64,000 nucleotides of DNA from Plasmopara viticola (Eukaryota; Oomycota; Peronosporomycetes; Peronosporales; Peronosporaceae): assembly GCA_001695595.3 (NCBI GenBank), contig MBPM02000062.1, forward strand, positions 124,001 through 188,000, in the 5' to 3' direction. Below the pieces are notes generated by a model. It was given only the letters and a program-made list of their open reading frames with translations. It did not search any database and was not told where the DNA came from. Positions 11,403 through 22,790 of this stretch are shown in pieces. The position numbers and the translations under genes were made by a program. Within the stretch, counting starts at the first letter, position 1. Each line of letters opens with the position of its first letter.

Positions 11403-13655
11403 ATGTACGCTGGGGTGGACAAGTACGGCGGCGTTGTGGTCGGCGACGGCCACGCCACTGGCACATCCACTGCAACGTCCACAGGGTTGACCCTCGAAGA
11501 CGTTCTTGAGACTGCTGCTGCAGAAGAGACGGTCGTCGTCGACGTCCCTTATTCGTATCTCGAGAATGAAGAGGACCCGACTTCCGTCGTCTCGGGGGTC
11601 TCCACTGTCCTCCTCTCTGCTCAACTAAACCCGGAAGCCGGTGGCCTCATGTGGATTGAGAACGACAGTGCGCAAACGGCGTATAAGAACGTCGTTGCCA
11701 TGTCCCAAATGACGTCCATGCTTCGAGATCAAGACCGCGTCGACTGTTACGAGCGTGGGATCAAGCGTGCCATTGCCGCATTTCAAGCGACGCACGGTCG
11801 GGATCCACTGGTCCTCGATATTGGTACCGGTACCGGCTTATTGGCCATGTTGGCCGCTCGACACGGGGCGGCACATGTCTATGCGTGTGAAATGTTTGGC
11901 CCCATGGCCGAGATCGCGCACCACGTGACACGAGCAAATGATCCCGACAAAATCACCGTCTTTCCTCTCCGATCCACCGAGTTGACCGTCGCACCCGAGA
12001 AGGAAGCCGATCGGGTACCAAACACAAGGTACCACCTCCCTCGTCGGGCGGACCTGCTTGTATCAGAATTATTTGACTCGGGTTTACTAGGGGAAGCCGT
12101 CGTCCCAACACTCCGCCATGCCAAGGCCCATTTACTGACGGCGGACGCCATGATTGTACCCGAACGAGCAACCGTGTTTGCTCAACTCCTTGAATGTGAC
12201 GCGATTTTCCAGATGACAAGTTTCCAAATGGAAGGGAGTGGCCCGAAATGGGCACGAAGCGATACGGCCTGGCAATGCGACGGCGGCAAACCGGCTCTTC
12301 CCGTGCATTTCCAAGCTTTCGAGGACCACGCTCGACGCCTCTCGGCACCGACGCCCGTCCTGACTCTTGACTTTACCAACGTCCCTTCCGAAAGAGCCGC
12401 CAGTTCGTACGACACGATTGTCAATGTGGTCCACGCTGGAACCGTCCACGCTGTTTTAATGTGGTGGCACTTAAGTTTCGACCCCGACAATACTATTGTC
12501 TACTCGACAGCAATGGGGGCACAAAACTGGCAGGACCATTGGGTCCAAGTCGTGTGTCCACTCGTAGACAAGAAACACGTCGCGCCAATGGAACAGCTCG
12601 TGCTTCGAGTTCATTCCGATGAACTGCGTCTATGGTTTGACGTTGAAGCTTTTCCATCCAAAACTCCAGAAAAACTAGCGGATGATCATCCCCCTCCGTG
12701 TACTTGTGGCCTGCACTTGATATGCAACGCCGAGCGCATTGCCATGCTCACGGATCGTCCTCGTCGTGCAGCGTACGAGGCAGCTATTGCGCTCGTAGTG
12801 AGCGACCTCGTCCAGACCGAGTCGATCACGTCCATCGCGTGTCTCGATCTCAGCGATGGCTCCGTCGGCGCCCTCCTCGCCGCTTCGTGCCACAAAGTGA
12901 CAAGTGTCACGTCGATTGAATCCAAGGACCTGTCGGCCCGGCTTTTCCAGCAGATTATATCGTACAATCACGCCAACGTGGCCATTCTCAACAGTGGCGT
13001 CAAAGGCTTGCACGTCGAGCATTTGCAACACTCGCCGTCCAAAATCCACCTTCTGCTAGGCGAACCGTTTTACTATGCCATGCAAAACCTGCCGCTGTGG
13101 CAAGCGTGCAACTTTTGGCTCCGTCGCACGGCCGTGCGTCACTTGCTGGCGCCAACGGTGCGAGTGTTGCCGGCGCGCGCGCGAGTAGTGGCGCAAGTGG
13201 TCCACTTTGAGCATTTGCACGAGTGTTTCGGCGCCGTGGGCCACGTCGCGGGGTTCGACCATGCTTTCTTTGACCGGTTCCAAGCCGAGTATACCGTGCA
13301 CAACTTTCCGTTTCCGGTATACATGTATCCGTACAATCCAGTATCAGAGGTCGTGGAGCTCGCCGTTATCGATTTTCAGCGACCGGCACATACCCTGGTA
13401 GCAGATGGCGCGATTCGAGTCACGGACGACGCGGCGGCGAATGCGGTGATTGTTTGGGTCGAGTATCTCTTGGATGGGACTGGGCGGTACGTGGTACCGA
13501 CCGGTCCGGCCGTTCGCTATGCAAAGCAACTCGTGCGTTTTCTGGCCTCGAGAGTAGTACCCGAGGCTGAGAAAGATTCGACGCGGCAGGTGGACTTTCA
13601 CTTTGGCTTTAACGTGCTCGAAGGCACGATTGACCTGAGTTTTGCAATGAAGTGA
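11403..13655 (+). CDS. PRMT7: Protein arginine N-methyltransferase 7
   Basis: SAM-dependent arginine methyltransferase of 750 residues with the tandem two-domain layout of PRMT7 (type III, monomethylation in characterised members). An N-terminal extension of about 75 residues precedes the first domain. Motif I is VLDIGTGTG at residues 137-145, followed by the acidic-loop segment ACEMFGP. The double-E loop has Glu222 and Glu231 in SELFDSGLLGE, with the family's nine-residue spacing. The LMWWHLSFDPD and NWQDHWVQ segments are typical of PRMT7. The second, degenerate domain starts near CTCGLHLICNAERIAML (about residue 436) and holds EPFYYAM, LWQACNFWLRRTAV and the C-terminal FPVYMYPYNPVSE and VIDFQRP blocks, all recognisable in PRMT7. 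The frame is uninterrupted, with no intron needed. It lies 508 nt downstream of TPP II on the same strand. Likely acts in cytoplasm and nucleus on histones, Sm proteins or RNA-binding proteins (family knowledge, not seen here). Confidence 0.93.
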   Translation: MYAGVDKYGGVVVGDGHATGTSTATSTGLTLEDVLETAAAEETVVVDVPYSYLENEEDPTSVVSGVSTVLLSAQLNPEAGGLMWIENDSAQTAYKNVVAMSQMTSMLRDQDRVDCYERGIKRAIAAFQATHGRDPLVLDIGTGTGLLAMLAARHGAAHVYACEMFGPMAEIAHHVTRANDPDKITVFPLRSTELTVAPEKEADRVPNTRYHLPRRADLLVSELFDSGLLGEAVVPTLRHAKAHLLTADAMIVPERATVFAQLLECDAIFQMTSFQMEGSGPKWARSDTAWQCDGGKPALPVHFQAFEDHARRLSAPTPVLTLDFTNVPSERAASSYDTIVNVVHAGTVHAVLMWWHLSFDPDNTIVYSTAMGAQNWQDHWVQVVCPLVDKKHVAPMEQLVLRVHSDELRLWFDVEAFPSKTPEKLADDHPPPCTCGLHLICNAERIAMLTDRPRRAAYEAAIALVVSDLVQTESITSIACLDLSDGSVGALLAASCHKVTSVTSIESKDLSARLFQQIISYNHANVAILNSGVKGLHVEHLQHSPSKIHLLLGEPFYYAMQNLPLWQACNFWLRRTAVRHLLAPTVRVLPARARVVAQVVHFEHLHECFGAVGHVAGFDHAFFDRFQAEYTVHNFPFPVYMYPYNPVSEVVELAVIDFQRPAHTLVADGAIRVTDDAAANAVIVWVEYLLDGTGRYVVPTGPAVRYAKQLVRFLASRVVPEAEKDSTRQVDFHFGFNVLEGTIDLSFAMK

Positions 13656-16600
13656 TAGAATAGAACCGATGTTTTCCTTAGGGCCTTGTTGCATTCTATT
13701 GTTGAGTGTTCTTTGTAATTACGTGGTTGTAAGCAGACTCTATCTAGGCACGTGTGTGTTGAGAAAAAAGTCTTGCGTTTCGTTGCGCCTATATCACTTG
13801 CAACACTAATTTATACCACGCTAGTGTAGCGTGCAATTGGGTAGTACTCAAAGAACACGACAAGTCAGCGGTCGAGGATAGTGACCTTGCGGAATCGCTT
13901 TCGATCAAACATACTGGACGTCAGTGATTTTGTGAATAGCGCTCGTTTAAGACCCACACAATAACGAAGGCATAGTTATGCAACGATAGCTTGCATAGAT
14001 AAATACTACACCGTGCTTGCGCAAAGTTCTCATAAGAATCCACATAAGTTGGATCCCAATGGGAGGCAAAAAAAGAAACGAGAAGCATTCACAGCTCAGA
14101 TCCGCGGGAAACCATTAGCGTTTCTGTTGGGCGAGTTGTGGTAATTTAAAGTTACTATTTCCCACTTGGTGGCTCAAAGAAGTGAAGGGCTATGAAGCTT
14201 CATGAAAAGCCAGAAAATGATATATATTCTTTAGGCGCTGGGTTCAAAAGCTCAAGAAGCGGTACGGGCTTCGAAAAAGCCTTGGCAAAACCAATATGTG
14301 AGTGAAGCGGTACCTTCAGTAAAGTTTTGCTCGGCTGACGACCCGTCGTGGACTGCCAGTAAACTGTCGTCCTGCGACATATAAGAACAGCATTTATGCT
14401 ATGCTTTTCTAGTGGTTACAAGGAATCTCGAGTTCCCAGCGCTTTCGACTCTAGCGGCGGGGAGCGTAGATCTGTCAAAGAGACTGAGCACTTTGATCAA
14501 GAGCGTCTACGATGTTAAGACAATCTTGCCGAAGTGACAACATAAGCCCCCTAGAGCTTCGAACTCCTTCAGCTCACAAGATGCCTGGTCTAATACTGAT
14601 GATGGCATTGCACAAAAATTAATGCGGTAGTGGCCCTCTTTTTCTTTACCAAGAAGAGAGGTATGATGACGATGTCCCCTATTCATGCACCTCTCTTCGC
14701 CATTTTGACGAATACAACCCGGGTACTGACAAGATGCAATGCCGACGACCTCGACTATTTTTTCCAGAACATGCACTGGATGCATCAGCTTCAACTTTTT
14801 TGGGTCTTGTCCGACCATATTTATAATTTGGACGTGTAGCTGTAGCGTCTTTTCCGAAGATGTCGGGTGTAGGCCGAACTCCCTGCGCCTTTTCACAGTC
14901 TGCCCATTAAAATGGTGACTGTCCTTCTTTTCAAAAGAGGGCTTTGCATCTTGTAGCTTTTATACAAACTTGACCTTAGCAGTATCCCCTCGGTGAAGTG
15001 GAAGCGAGCGTGACACGCAACGTGTAGTTCATTCCAGGTGGAGGTCGCCGCCTCAATTGAGGTATTGTACGTTAAAATCTTTTGCGTGCTCTCTACTTTG
15101 AGAAGGCCAGACCCACTCTCTATTGTTTCGTTTGCAGCAAGTAAAACGTCAGGAACGATTTATCCACCTAAAATCAAAAAAGATTGTTTTTCTTTATTCC
15201 CTTTGTAGGCCTTATTTTCTCGTGCAAGGTTATTTTTAAATGGAGCATTCGCCTTGGACGCCAGCGTCATTGGTACAGGCGACTTTGTCAGCTTTTGCTG
15301 AATTAATCAGAGTGTTTTATTATTGGAGAGTGCCACCAGCTGCGCATTGATTCTAGTGCCACCGAGTGGTGCACTCGTAAAAAAAAGCTTGTGTATGTGA
15401 GGCGCTAGAGTATGTTGGACGACACGATTTTTAGTGAGTCAACCGTTTTTTTAGTGAATGAAAAAGTATTACATATAAAAAACATCTACCAGGAAGATTT
15501 TCCTGCTTGCAGTGTCAAGGTTGAGCACAAATTACTGTGTACTACAGAGATGAGAGCGAGGTTGAACAAATCTGCGATAAGTGTTTCGAGGAAAAAAATA
15601 TAAGTAGTTCAAACTTTAATAGCTAAGTCTTTGGTCCCAAAAACGGTTGGTAAAGCAAATACCGAGTTCATTCGAAGGATAAAAACAGCGGACGGTCCGG
15701 CAATAACAATAATTGTAGCGAACAAAGCGCTATTTTTAAAACGACCTTATCGCCGAAAAACTCTCCTTAACCTATAGCTCGCAGCAATTGCAAGCTTACG
15801 ACGATTGTCTTGTTTATTAAACGTGGCTAAGCTTCTTTCGACAGTAACCTCGTGCCCGTTTGAGACGCTGTTCTTTATCTTCTATGACAAGGCAGGAATT
15901 TCACTGATGCTATTACATGATCTTATACCAGCTTGTATGGCAAGAAACTTTGGTTATGAGCGCAGCGACCAATACCCTGCGTCCCGGGGCACCTGGTCTT
16001 CGTGTAGACGACAGTTGCAGCAATATACGCTTGCGCACGATGTCAAAAATTAAAACAAACGTAAGAAGCTTATCCATGTTTCTGCGGGCTTGCGTCAAAG
16101 TACTAATGTTGCAATTCGCTCTTCATCTATTCCAAGTAGCTGTTCTGGGTGCAGTAAAAATTGTGCTCTAAAAATATCGGCAAAGGTTCGGCAGCTCACT
16201 ATCTGGTTACCAAATGACCTTGTCGCTTCTTTTGATATAGTTTACAAGCAAGTCCCCTTCTCGGCAGGCATTCTTCATGCTTAGTCGTACACAGCGATCT
16301 AAGCTCCCGAAATCCTCACACTAGCATTTTAGTGTCTTTAGCGCGGGATGCTGGTAGCTATCCGACCCATTTTGGTACTGGTTTCCGTATTTCTCATCGC
16401 ACTATGCTTTTTTATTGGTCAGGGGCACTTTTACGGTTCGTTTGGGTGCGGGTTGGCAGGGCAGTCACACATCCAAATCGTCCACGTTAGTGGCCTATTT
16501 TTTTCTCCCTCAATTCTTTTTGGTACCTTCGTGTGATTAACCACTCTAGCCATAGGAGCAGTGTTAGCTATTTTACACATGAATAAATTTCATTACACTT

Positions 16601-16690
16601 CTATCCAGCAAATTGCCTAGCTACCGTTTTCTATCAACTTGATCGCTAAGGTTTACAGGCCAAAAAATCTAAGTAAAATGACGCGAAGTC
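13656..16690. other. Gene-free spacer
   Basis: No frame over 130 codons and none with a recognisable domain. A minus-strand frame at 14507-14896 (129 codons) overlaps a plus frame and has no identifiable family. The second copy of the 30-nt dispersed repeat is at 16441-16470. Confidence 0.5.
16441..16494. repeat. Dispersed repeat, copy B
   Basis: Partner of the repeat at 551-613: same TTTGGGTGCGGGTTGG core and a GTCCACG block about 40 nt downstream. It lies about 250 bp from the low-coordinate end of the LINE but is probably unrelated to it, since copy A has no LINE nearby. Confidence 0.5.
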
Positions 16691-16779
16691 GAAACGTGTG
16701 ATGGATGGTCGGTAAGCTTGGTTGAGTTGTGCTCTCTATCCGCGTTGTCAAGGCAAGTCACGGAAGTAATAGCGCTTGG

Positions 16780-19700
16780 TCATGGTGGCTGGTCCAGCGG
16801 GGGTCGCGTTGGTTGGACGGTTGGTGGCTGAGTCGGGGAGAGCCCGATAGTGTCCATCAAGTCCAGTAGTTGGCGCCGTTGAAATCCAGAGTGGCTAAGC
16901 GTTTTGAGTAGAAGATCCTGGTAGTAGCGCTCAACATGAAGTGCCACCACCGCCTTGATTCGGGCTTGAACGTCTATCAGGTTGGCCGGGAGTTCGTGGA
17001 AACGAATATCGTTTCGATGCATCCATAAGCAGCGTAAGATTACAGTCCGCACTATGTGAAAAATCACGAAGAGACTGTAGCCGTATTGGGGCTTGGCCGA
17101 CGGTTTAGGCTCGACGTTGAACCACAGTATCACTTCCCGTTCGAGTTTTGGCGAGAACAGTGGCAAGCCATTCATTTCAAGTGTTGGCCGCAAACTCGCA
17201 GTACCAAAAGAGATGTGAAGCCGTTTCAAGCACGCCGCAGCGGTGGCACTGACACTGAACCCCGTGGAGATGTTGGAGGCGGTAGCCGAGATATAACGCG
17301 TTGTGCTGTAGCCTGTAGAGCAGATCCGAGTAGACGGGTAATACGTGCTTCCCCATCTTGATATCTCGGCTCCACATTGATTGGGCCGGGCCCCTTTCCA
17401 CCCCCAGGCGAGGAAGCGGCAGGTCCGGAACATGGTAGTTGGATAGCGCGGCCCGTATCCGAGCAACGCTTAGCTCAGCAATCTCATAGGTGTCGAAGAC
17501 CCATGAGTGGAACGCTGCGTGGCGTTGGACTGCTTGGATCGGTCCGATCGGGTATTCGGCGGGCGAGTTGAGAAGTCGATCGGCTTCGTCCAAAAAGTTG
17601 GAACAAGAGCGTACGCTGGTAATCCGTCCCGGTGCACGGTGACTGAGAGATTGAGAGAGTCTCGCTACCGTCACCGGTCGCTCATAAATTCGAAACAGAT
17701 CCACAGGGCGAAGGATACCATTGTTGGCCAGGAGGGTAATCAACCCGAGTGGCCGCGCGGTTCCGGCCAGTGTGCGTCCACGGTGGCTGTAGGCGATGTC
17801 TGCGTTGTCAAGTATCGGCATTGTGAGCTTGTCGAACTTGACTTGGAGACGAGTGGCCTTTGCTCGAAGTCGAGTATGCCATGTGAGTAGCACAAAGTGC
17901 TAGTAAGCCCCTAATGCTGTCCAGCGGGTAGACCGTCGGGAAACTGCGTAGTCTGAGCTGGTAGTCACGGGTGCGTATAATATGTCGAAGGCTTTCCCCC
18001 ACGGAGCTGCGGCTCGGTCGAAAAGATGAATAACAGGGGCTGCCTACGAGGGAATGGTCTTTCCTGGGGGAGTCCGTCCAGCTAAGATCACCTTGCAGAG
18101 CATGTGCAGTTGAAGGCTTTATATCATATCGGAGATGGGAGTGAGACCCAGTCCGCCTTTATGAGATGAAATAAACCACCAAGTCCTGGGGAGAGCGTTG
18201 GAGGCCTTGAACCGGCAAAGAAAGCGCGAAATTAGCTTCATAAGCTGGACTTGGAATCCAGTTGGGGGGACGTGACAGACGCTAGCCGAATACCACAGTG
18301 TTGGCAGAATAATTTGTTGTAGGATCACGACTTGGCCACGCAGCGTGCGTGCCCGGTGAAGCCATAGCGAGCACTTGGTTTCCATTTCTGTGAATAAGTG
18401 CTGGAGCCGGTTAGCATCTCTGAGAGTCGGGCCGTAAAGAATTCCCAACAGGTTAGCGCGCTCTGTGCTTCCAACCACGATCACTCCCAGCTCGGATAAG
18501 GACTGGCGTAAGGGCTCGTTCTCAGCTGACCAAGAGTGAAAGGGGAGTATCACTGTCTTGTCCTTGTTGAGCCGCATCCCCGAAGCCGTACAGAAGTCTT
18601 CCACTTGGCTGAGAAAGAACTTGGTGTGCTTGAGGTCGTAAAGAAGTCCGGTGCAATCATCGGTGAAACTGATCACCGAGTGCGTTGTACTTCCACTACG
18701 CAAACCGTAATCCTGTAGCTTCACCCTTAGTAGGTTCAACATAGGCTCAATGAAAAACACAAAAAGTGCCGGAGAGAGGGGGTCTCCCTGTCGAACCCCC
18801 GCGCCCAATTCAAACGGACTTAACGGGCGGCCGTTAAACATGAGTGATACCAGGGTTCCTGGGAAAAGGACCCGGATCCAGCGCCTGAACGTGTCGCCGA
18901 ACCCAAAGTGCCTCAAGACCATGTCAAGTGCTTCCCAAGCGACACTATTGAAGGCCTTGGCGAAGTCGAGTAAAAAAACCCCGGCTGGTGACCCTTCCTT
19001 GCCGAACAGCTGGGATAAGGCCTGAAACGCAAGTGCGCGTGACGGATATCCCGTCCCGGAACAAACCCGTATTGGTCGGAGTGGAGAAGGTTGTTGAGGA
19101 TCGAGCCCAGGCGGTGGTTAAGAATCTTGGGTCCCAATTTGGCATCCACATTCAGGAGCGTGATTGGTCGGTAGTTGCTGGGGACCTTGCGGTCTCCTTT
19201 CTTGTACAACAACGGGACTTGAGCACGCCGCTGGAATTTGGTCATGCGGCCGAGTTGGAGTTGGGCCGCGTAGACAACCTCCAAAACACGGCTCCAAAGA
19301 GAAGGGTTGGTCTTGTAATACTCGACTGGAAGGCCGTCGGGCCCCGGCGTTTTGCCGGCCGAAATAATTGATAGCGCCCAGTGGAATTCGTTCGCCGTAA
19401 AGGGGCTGTCCAAATAAGCCTGATCCTTTGGCGCCAATCGAGTCTTGGTATGTTGGGGTATCCGGGAGAGCTTGATGGTGTTCCATTTGGGCTTGACGTG
19501 TCCGAACTCCTTGAACGGTGAGCAGTACACGCCAGACCAATACGAAGAGAAGGCTTTGCAAGTGGGCTCGAGATCTTCGGCCGTATCCACAGGAATGGGC
19601 GTCTTGTGGAGGGCCTGGGGTGGCCGAAAGAAGTACTTGGAGCAATGCTCAGTCTGCTTGAGGTCCGAGGCAAATTTTTGCTTGGACGCATAGTGAGATT

Positions 19701-20820
19701 GCTCCTCCAGTTTTTCCTTGAGCTTGGCCTTCGCGGCCTTAAGCTGTACGAAGTAGTCGTCAATTGAATTGGTAGCCTGGGCATGTTGTAGTGCGTTCAC
19801 TTCGAGGTGGAGGTCTTCAAGTGTCCGTTGGCGCTCGTTCTTCTTGGATTGAAAAAGCTCCCTCAGAAAGATCGAGTCTCTTCGCTTGTGTTCGTCGAGA
19901 AGGCAACCGGGATTGTAGGAGCTACTGTTGGGGCTTCGGAAACAGTCTGCGAGCTCACGAAGTGAGTGATGCAGATGTTCCTGTGCCTCCGGGAGATGGA
20001 TGAACCAAGTTGGACATTTCCATGGGGCCCGAGAAGGGGGCTTGAAGCAGGAAGTACCAAGTTGAAATGAAACTCCAGCTTGATCCCCTTGACCTGCCAA
20101 GCCTCGGAAGTCATGATGGATATCTTGGGTTGCCGGGTGAAGAAGTCGGGAGCTTAGCAAGACGTAGTCGAGTCTAGAGCTGCTGTTGGGGCTAGTAAAT
20201 TTTTAAACGTCTGGATGCTAGAGACGCCAGGCATCCACCAAGTGCAAGGTGGTCATCCAGTCTAACAAGGCTTCTCGGCCTTGGACTCGGTTTCGATCCT
20301 CTTGCCTTGCTTGGTCGAGCTGACTTGAAAGGACTGTATTCAAGTCACCAAGCACAAGGTGTTGAGAGTCTTCTTCTAAGGTGCGGGGGAGGGCTGCAAA
20401 AAAGTCTATCCGCTGGCTTGGCTGGACCGGAGCGTAGACCACGTGAATGAAGGTCACGGCAGAGTCCAATGTGCCTCGCACAAGCAAGTATCGGGGCAAT
20501 ATTTTCGTTGAGAAAACATGCTGGCGTGTGACATCATGAAGTGTGCGGATAGGGCACGAGGGTGTGATCAGCAGTCCTTCCCCATTGTGCCCGGTAAAGG
20601 TGTCTGTGTTGTCGTGTGACCAAAAGCTGGAATTCAGCTGTGAAGCCGTATTTCAGTGATGTTTCGCTCGTTTAAAGCTTTTGATACCCGTAAACTTTGT
20701 CTCTTGCAGACCCACAATGTGGAAGTTGTTTGAAAAGAAGTTCAGGGTACGTTGTGTTACGTTATTCAAACCATTCGCGTGGAGAGAAAACCCTCTCAAA
20801 GTCCAATTCCCATTAGGGGT
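16780..20820 (-). pseudogene. LINE ORF2: endonuclease, reverse transcriptase, zinc knuckle
   Basis: The endonuclease starts near 20815 with ANGLNNVTQ and IVGLQETKF, then VYAPVQPS and GDLNTVL at about 20330-20430, which are AP-endonuclease motifs. The reverse transcriptase follows: KTPGPDGLPVEYY, the PLLYKKGD and YRPITLLN blocks, QYGFVPGRDI, motif A LLDFAKAFNSV (about 18950-18985), GVRQGDPLSP and the catalytic FTDD box (near 18650-18670). A one-base frame change near 19033 separates QYGFVPGRDI from motif A. A C-terminal zinc knuckle, CHRCG...HLFWYC (about 17185-17230), is followed by another frame change near 17180 and a tail running to 16780. FTDD in place of the usual YADD/FADD keeps both aspartates. 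Confidence 0.88.
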
Positions 20821-20859
20821 GGGTGGAACTTGAGGGGGCTACCGAAGTAGCCTGGGTTC

Positions 20860-22748
20860 TTAAAACTCAATCGTGGAGCGAAGGTCTGCCGGGAGAGGCC
20901 CTGCCAAAATGCGGTCCACTAAGGGCGACATTATCAAGTTGGCAAGGGTCGTGTCGTCCCATAGTGGGTGGGGCAGTGCCGATGCTGCCTTTCTCGTGAG
21001 CGCACTCAGCTCAAGCGGGTCAGCGTAGATACTGGGTGCAATAATTTGTAGAGCCAGCCCGCTTCCGCCAGCCGTAGCTTGAGCCAGAATTGCACCTGGT
21101 CTGGACACAACTGTCTTAGAACGGTCTGAAGATCGAGATCTTGTTGATCTGGATAAAGCGTGGACATCCGCTCAACCACACAGCATTCATCATCCAGTGT
21201 ACAGGAGGCATAGATATTTCGCGGAGGACGGCATGTCCGAAGGCTTTGGCGCGAAGGTACTGAAAGTTGCTCGTCGCCATGGTGTCGAACAAGACCCATT
21301 GAAGGCTGGGTTGAGCTTGTACTGACGCGATCACCAAATCTGAGTCGGTTCGCGAGCAAAATGAGCCCAAAAAGTCTTCAATCGTTGCGCATAATTCTTA
21401 AAGCGACATTTGTTCAACGTTGCTCTGTCGAACCGCCGCATTCATGGCCCCTTCCGTCGTCTTTGAAAGCTCCACATAGGAGGCTACGGACTGCGGTGGG
21501 TTTGTTGACTTATCTCACAGAATGAGGTTCTAGTCCGGAGGAATAGGTCCATCCTGACCATCGCTCAGCCATTCATACGAGTTAATCGATGATACCATCG
21601 GGTACTCGGTTTGGGAGGGGGGAGGCAGCGCAGATCTACCGCTGGATCTGCAATTGGGCCGAAGACCATGCACTTTGCCCGCTTAATGCGGTCCGGTGTA
21701 CGATCCTTGGCCATAGTTACGCCAACAGAAAAGACGGCAGTGCTATCGTGGGGCCAAATCGACTTGGGATTGGCTACGATTGCACCTTCGAGACCGTATA
21801 TAGAGCTGCGTTGGGAATACTCGTCATCAGATTGATCCCCACTATGTGGCTCACATTCTGACGAGGAGACATCGACCATTGCATCGCTATCACTGTCGTC
21901 GTTCTTGTCATCGAAAGCGGGCCGTATGCTGCCCGTTTCGTCTTGGTTAGGGCTGGGAAGCGGAGACGTGGGCGTAATTGACGATCCTGACGTCCCTTTC
22001 CCCGAAGCTCCTTGATGAAAGGCGGGACGACGCTGTTGAAGGCACGGTTGCGGTGATGTACCACAGTGTAACCTTGTCCAGTGAATTGGATTTGGCGAAG
22101 TGGAACGCGCTTGCTCAACATCACCGACGCTGAGGGCAACTTTTGATTGAAGTATACCCGTCGACTCCGGGAGCGGAGACCTCCGATGGTATGAGCAGGT
22201 GAGATATACACCGAAGGTGTGCCTTGATTGGCAAACCAGTCGTAGATGACGCCGTCCATTGCGTCATCGAGTAGGCGTTGTGAATCCACGTAATACCAAT
22301 GGGAGTACTTCGAGTACGGTTGGACTTTGAATTTGCGACCACAAATGGTCACAGATTCGCCCCCCAATTTCGCACAAAGGTCCCGGTCGGTACACTGGAA
22401 GCTGATCCCAGCGTTGCGGACTGTCTTGAAGTCGCGGAGATTGCCGAGGTTCGAGGTCCACGTGACGCTTTGTGGAGCCGAACCCAGCGAGGTCATGATC
22501 TTGATACCTGAGAAGGTGGCCGTTAGTACCCGGGCTGGGATCCACATGGGTAGGAGCAGCTCGGGGGAAACTTGTTGCGGGACGCCAGCCAGGGCGGCGC
22601 AGCGTTTGTCCCGTTGGTCCCAGTCGGGATCCAGCAAGGCTGCCTCCGCCTTTTCAAAGACGGCGTCAGCAGGGCGCGAATGTTCGGCCCGTGGCGCGGT
22701 GTTGTGCCATGTTTGGCGCCAAGCCTTGTCGCGTTGGGGGCCCGTCAT
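20860..22748 (-). pseudogene. LINE ORF1 protein, frameshifted
   Basis: Nucleic-acid-binding ORF1 of the LINE. The best start is the ATG at 22748 (MTGPQRDKAW...); an in-frame GTG at 22778 would add ten residues. An uninterrupted basic, Trp/Tyr-rich stretch runs to about 21990, after which the frame changes: an acidic Ser-rich piece runs over 21565-21879 and further pieces at 21006-21359 and 20860-21108. No zinc knuckle was seen. Assignment rests on position ahead of the endonuclease and on composition. Confidence 0.6.
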
Positions 22749-22790
22749 AGCTGGAGTGTACTTCGGAGTACTAACCACTAGTTGCGAATG

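Larger units (their letters stand above)
16690..22790 (-). mobile_element. LINE (non-LTR retrotransposon), ~6 kb, decayed
   Basis: Minus-strand element with the order ORF1, apurinic-type endonuclease, reverse transcriptase, C-terminal zinc knuckle, which identifies a non-LTR retrotransposon. Most of its length is present and the reverse-transcriptase core has only one or two frame changes, so the copy is not very old. Ends are approximate: ORF1 begins near 22748, the last coding motifs end near 16780, and neither a poly(A)-like tail nor a clear target-site duplication was found. Confidence 0.88.
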
